From the NCBI GenBank assembly GCA_022825925.1, contig JAJDVW010000149.1, forward strand, positions 1 through 46,785: a stretch of 46,785 nucleotides of DNA. Reading direction: 5' to 3'. The translations under genes and the position numbers were made by a program. The notes beneath the pieces are model-generated. The model was not told the origin of the DNA and made no database searches. It saw only the letters and a program-made list of their open reading frames with translations. This DNA is from Pseudomonadales bacterium (lineage in GTDB: Bacteria > Pseudomonadota > Gammaproteobacteria > Pseudomonadales > Azotimanducaceae). The number at the start of each line of letters is the position of its first letter. Position 1 is the first letter of the stretch. Below, piece by piece: positions 46,507 through 46,785 of the stretch.

Positions 46507-46691
46507 CCGCGGCCTTCCCCCGTTACAGCGCCGAAATTGACCTCGTGTCCGCGCGGCGGGAGGGCAATCGCCCTGGCCGACACACTCGGCGCGGGGGCGC
46601 CATGGCGGGGCGTAGCCGTGACTGCTCCCGGTCCGCCGCCCGTCAGGAGTCTCGCCAAAATAAGTTGTCCGATATGTGTCATGGCTTTGCT

Positions 46692-46785
46692 ATGCTTGCG
46701 GGGATGGGGAGGTCGGCGCACGAGGCGGTGACGCAGGCATTGCGGGGGAAGTACGCGTCGCTGGCGCCGCTGCTGGACGAACGGG
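46692..46785 (+). mobile_element. 5' end of an ISAzo13-type transposase gene (partial)
   Basis: The frame runs off the window. It reads RSAHEAVTQALRGKYASLA then PLLDER, which I recognise as the usual N-terminus of ISAzo13-family transposases. ATGs at 46674, 46692 and 46704 are all in frame, so the start is open. The AT-rich AAAATAAGTTGTCCGATATG at about 46657-46676 probably belongs to the element's left flank; the 46507-46656 stretch before it shows no gene. The element's terminal repeat cannot be fixed without the other end. Confidence 0.6.

Overview
The window is GC-rich and reads as chromosome of a gammaproteobacterium. The evidence is gene order: ffh-rpsP-rimM-trmD-rplS is followed on the same strand by xerD-dsbC-hom-recJ-prfB-lysS, the order known from Pseudomonas/E. 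coli-type genomes (thrC, often next to hom, is absent). Abundant Fic remnants, a toxin-antitoxin pair, two defence systems, a sulfatase and an IS suggest an uncultured, possibly host- or particle-associated lineage; that last point is inference only.

Layout. 1-750: the end of an unidentified gene, a perfect inverted repeat, and a 5'-truncated Fic gene. 770-6284 (minus): a complete valine/isobutyrate catabolic operon (mmsA, isobutyryl-CoA dehydrogenase, enoyl-CoA hydratase, 3-hydroxyisobutyryl-CoA hydrolase, mmsB), with ung behind it. 7127-12327: a compact defence island, Septu-like ptuAB (minus) divergent from an EVE-domain McrB plus McrC (plus), wedged between ung and lysS. 12330-23415 (minus): the housekeeping block, including prfB with its programmed +1 frameshift, a XerD with a heptad-repeat N-terminus, and two related 21-bp minisatellites. 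23666-25479: an F420-type luciferase-like oxidoreductase and a PfkB kinase. 25683-26203: tRNA-Cys and what looks like the 3' end (domains V and VI) of a decayed group II intron. 26204-30942: a DUF3500 protein, a PhoX/DUF839 protein and a periplasmic PQQ dehydrogenase. 31106-31712: a RelE/ParE-XRE toxin-antitoxin pair. 32006-33520: a sulfatase. 33565-34115: a second truncated Fic gene and a dense cluster of inverted and direct repeats. 34159-35692: a glutathione S-transferase and an intradiol dioxygenase. 35734-40172 (minus): a cytochrome c oxidase operon whose subunit II carries two c-type haem domains. 40747-43288: a basic protein with tandem winged-helix repeats, tRNA-Gly, endonuclease V and queF. 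43356-46506: a small coiled-coil membrane protein, a class III CoA transferase, and a Fur-box-like operator in front of a triple helix-hairpin-helix secreted protein and an MsrQ-like haem membrane protein. The window ends in the first codons of an ISAzo13-type transposase.

How the genes work together. The valine genes form an overlapping, translationally coupled series from isobutyryl-CoA to propionyl-CoA. ptuAB and mcrBC are each two-gene defence cassettes that share one 185-bp divergent control region. The cox genes supply a terminal oxidase whose fused haem domains may replace a separate cytochrome c. The most unusual signals are the two Fic remnants that each begin 3-4 bp from a palindrome with a shared core, the group II intron relic, the EVE-McrB fusion, and the Fur-box/HhH/haem-membrane pair.
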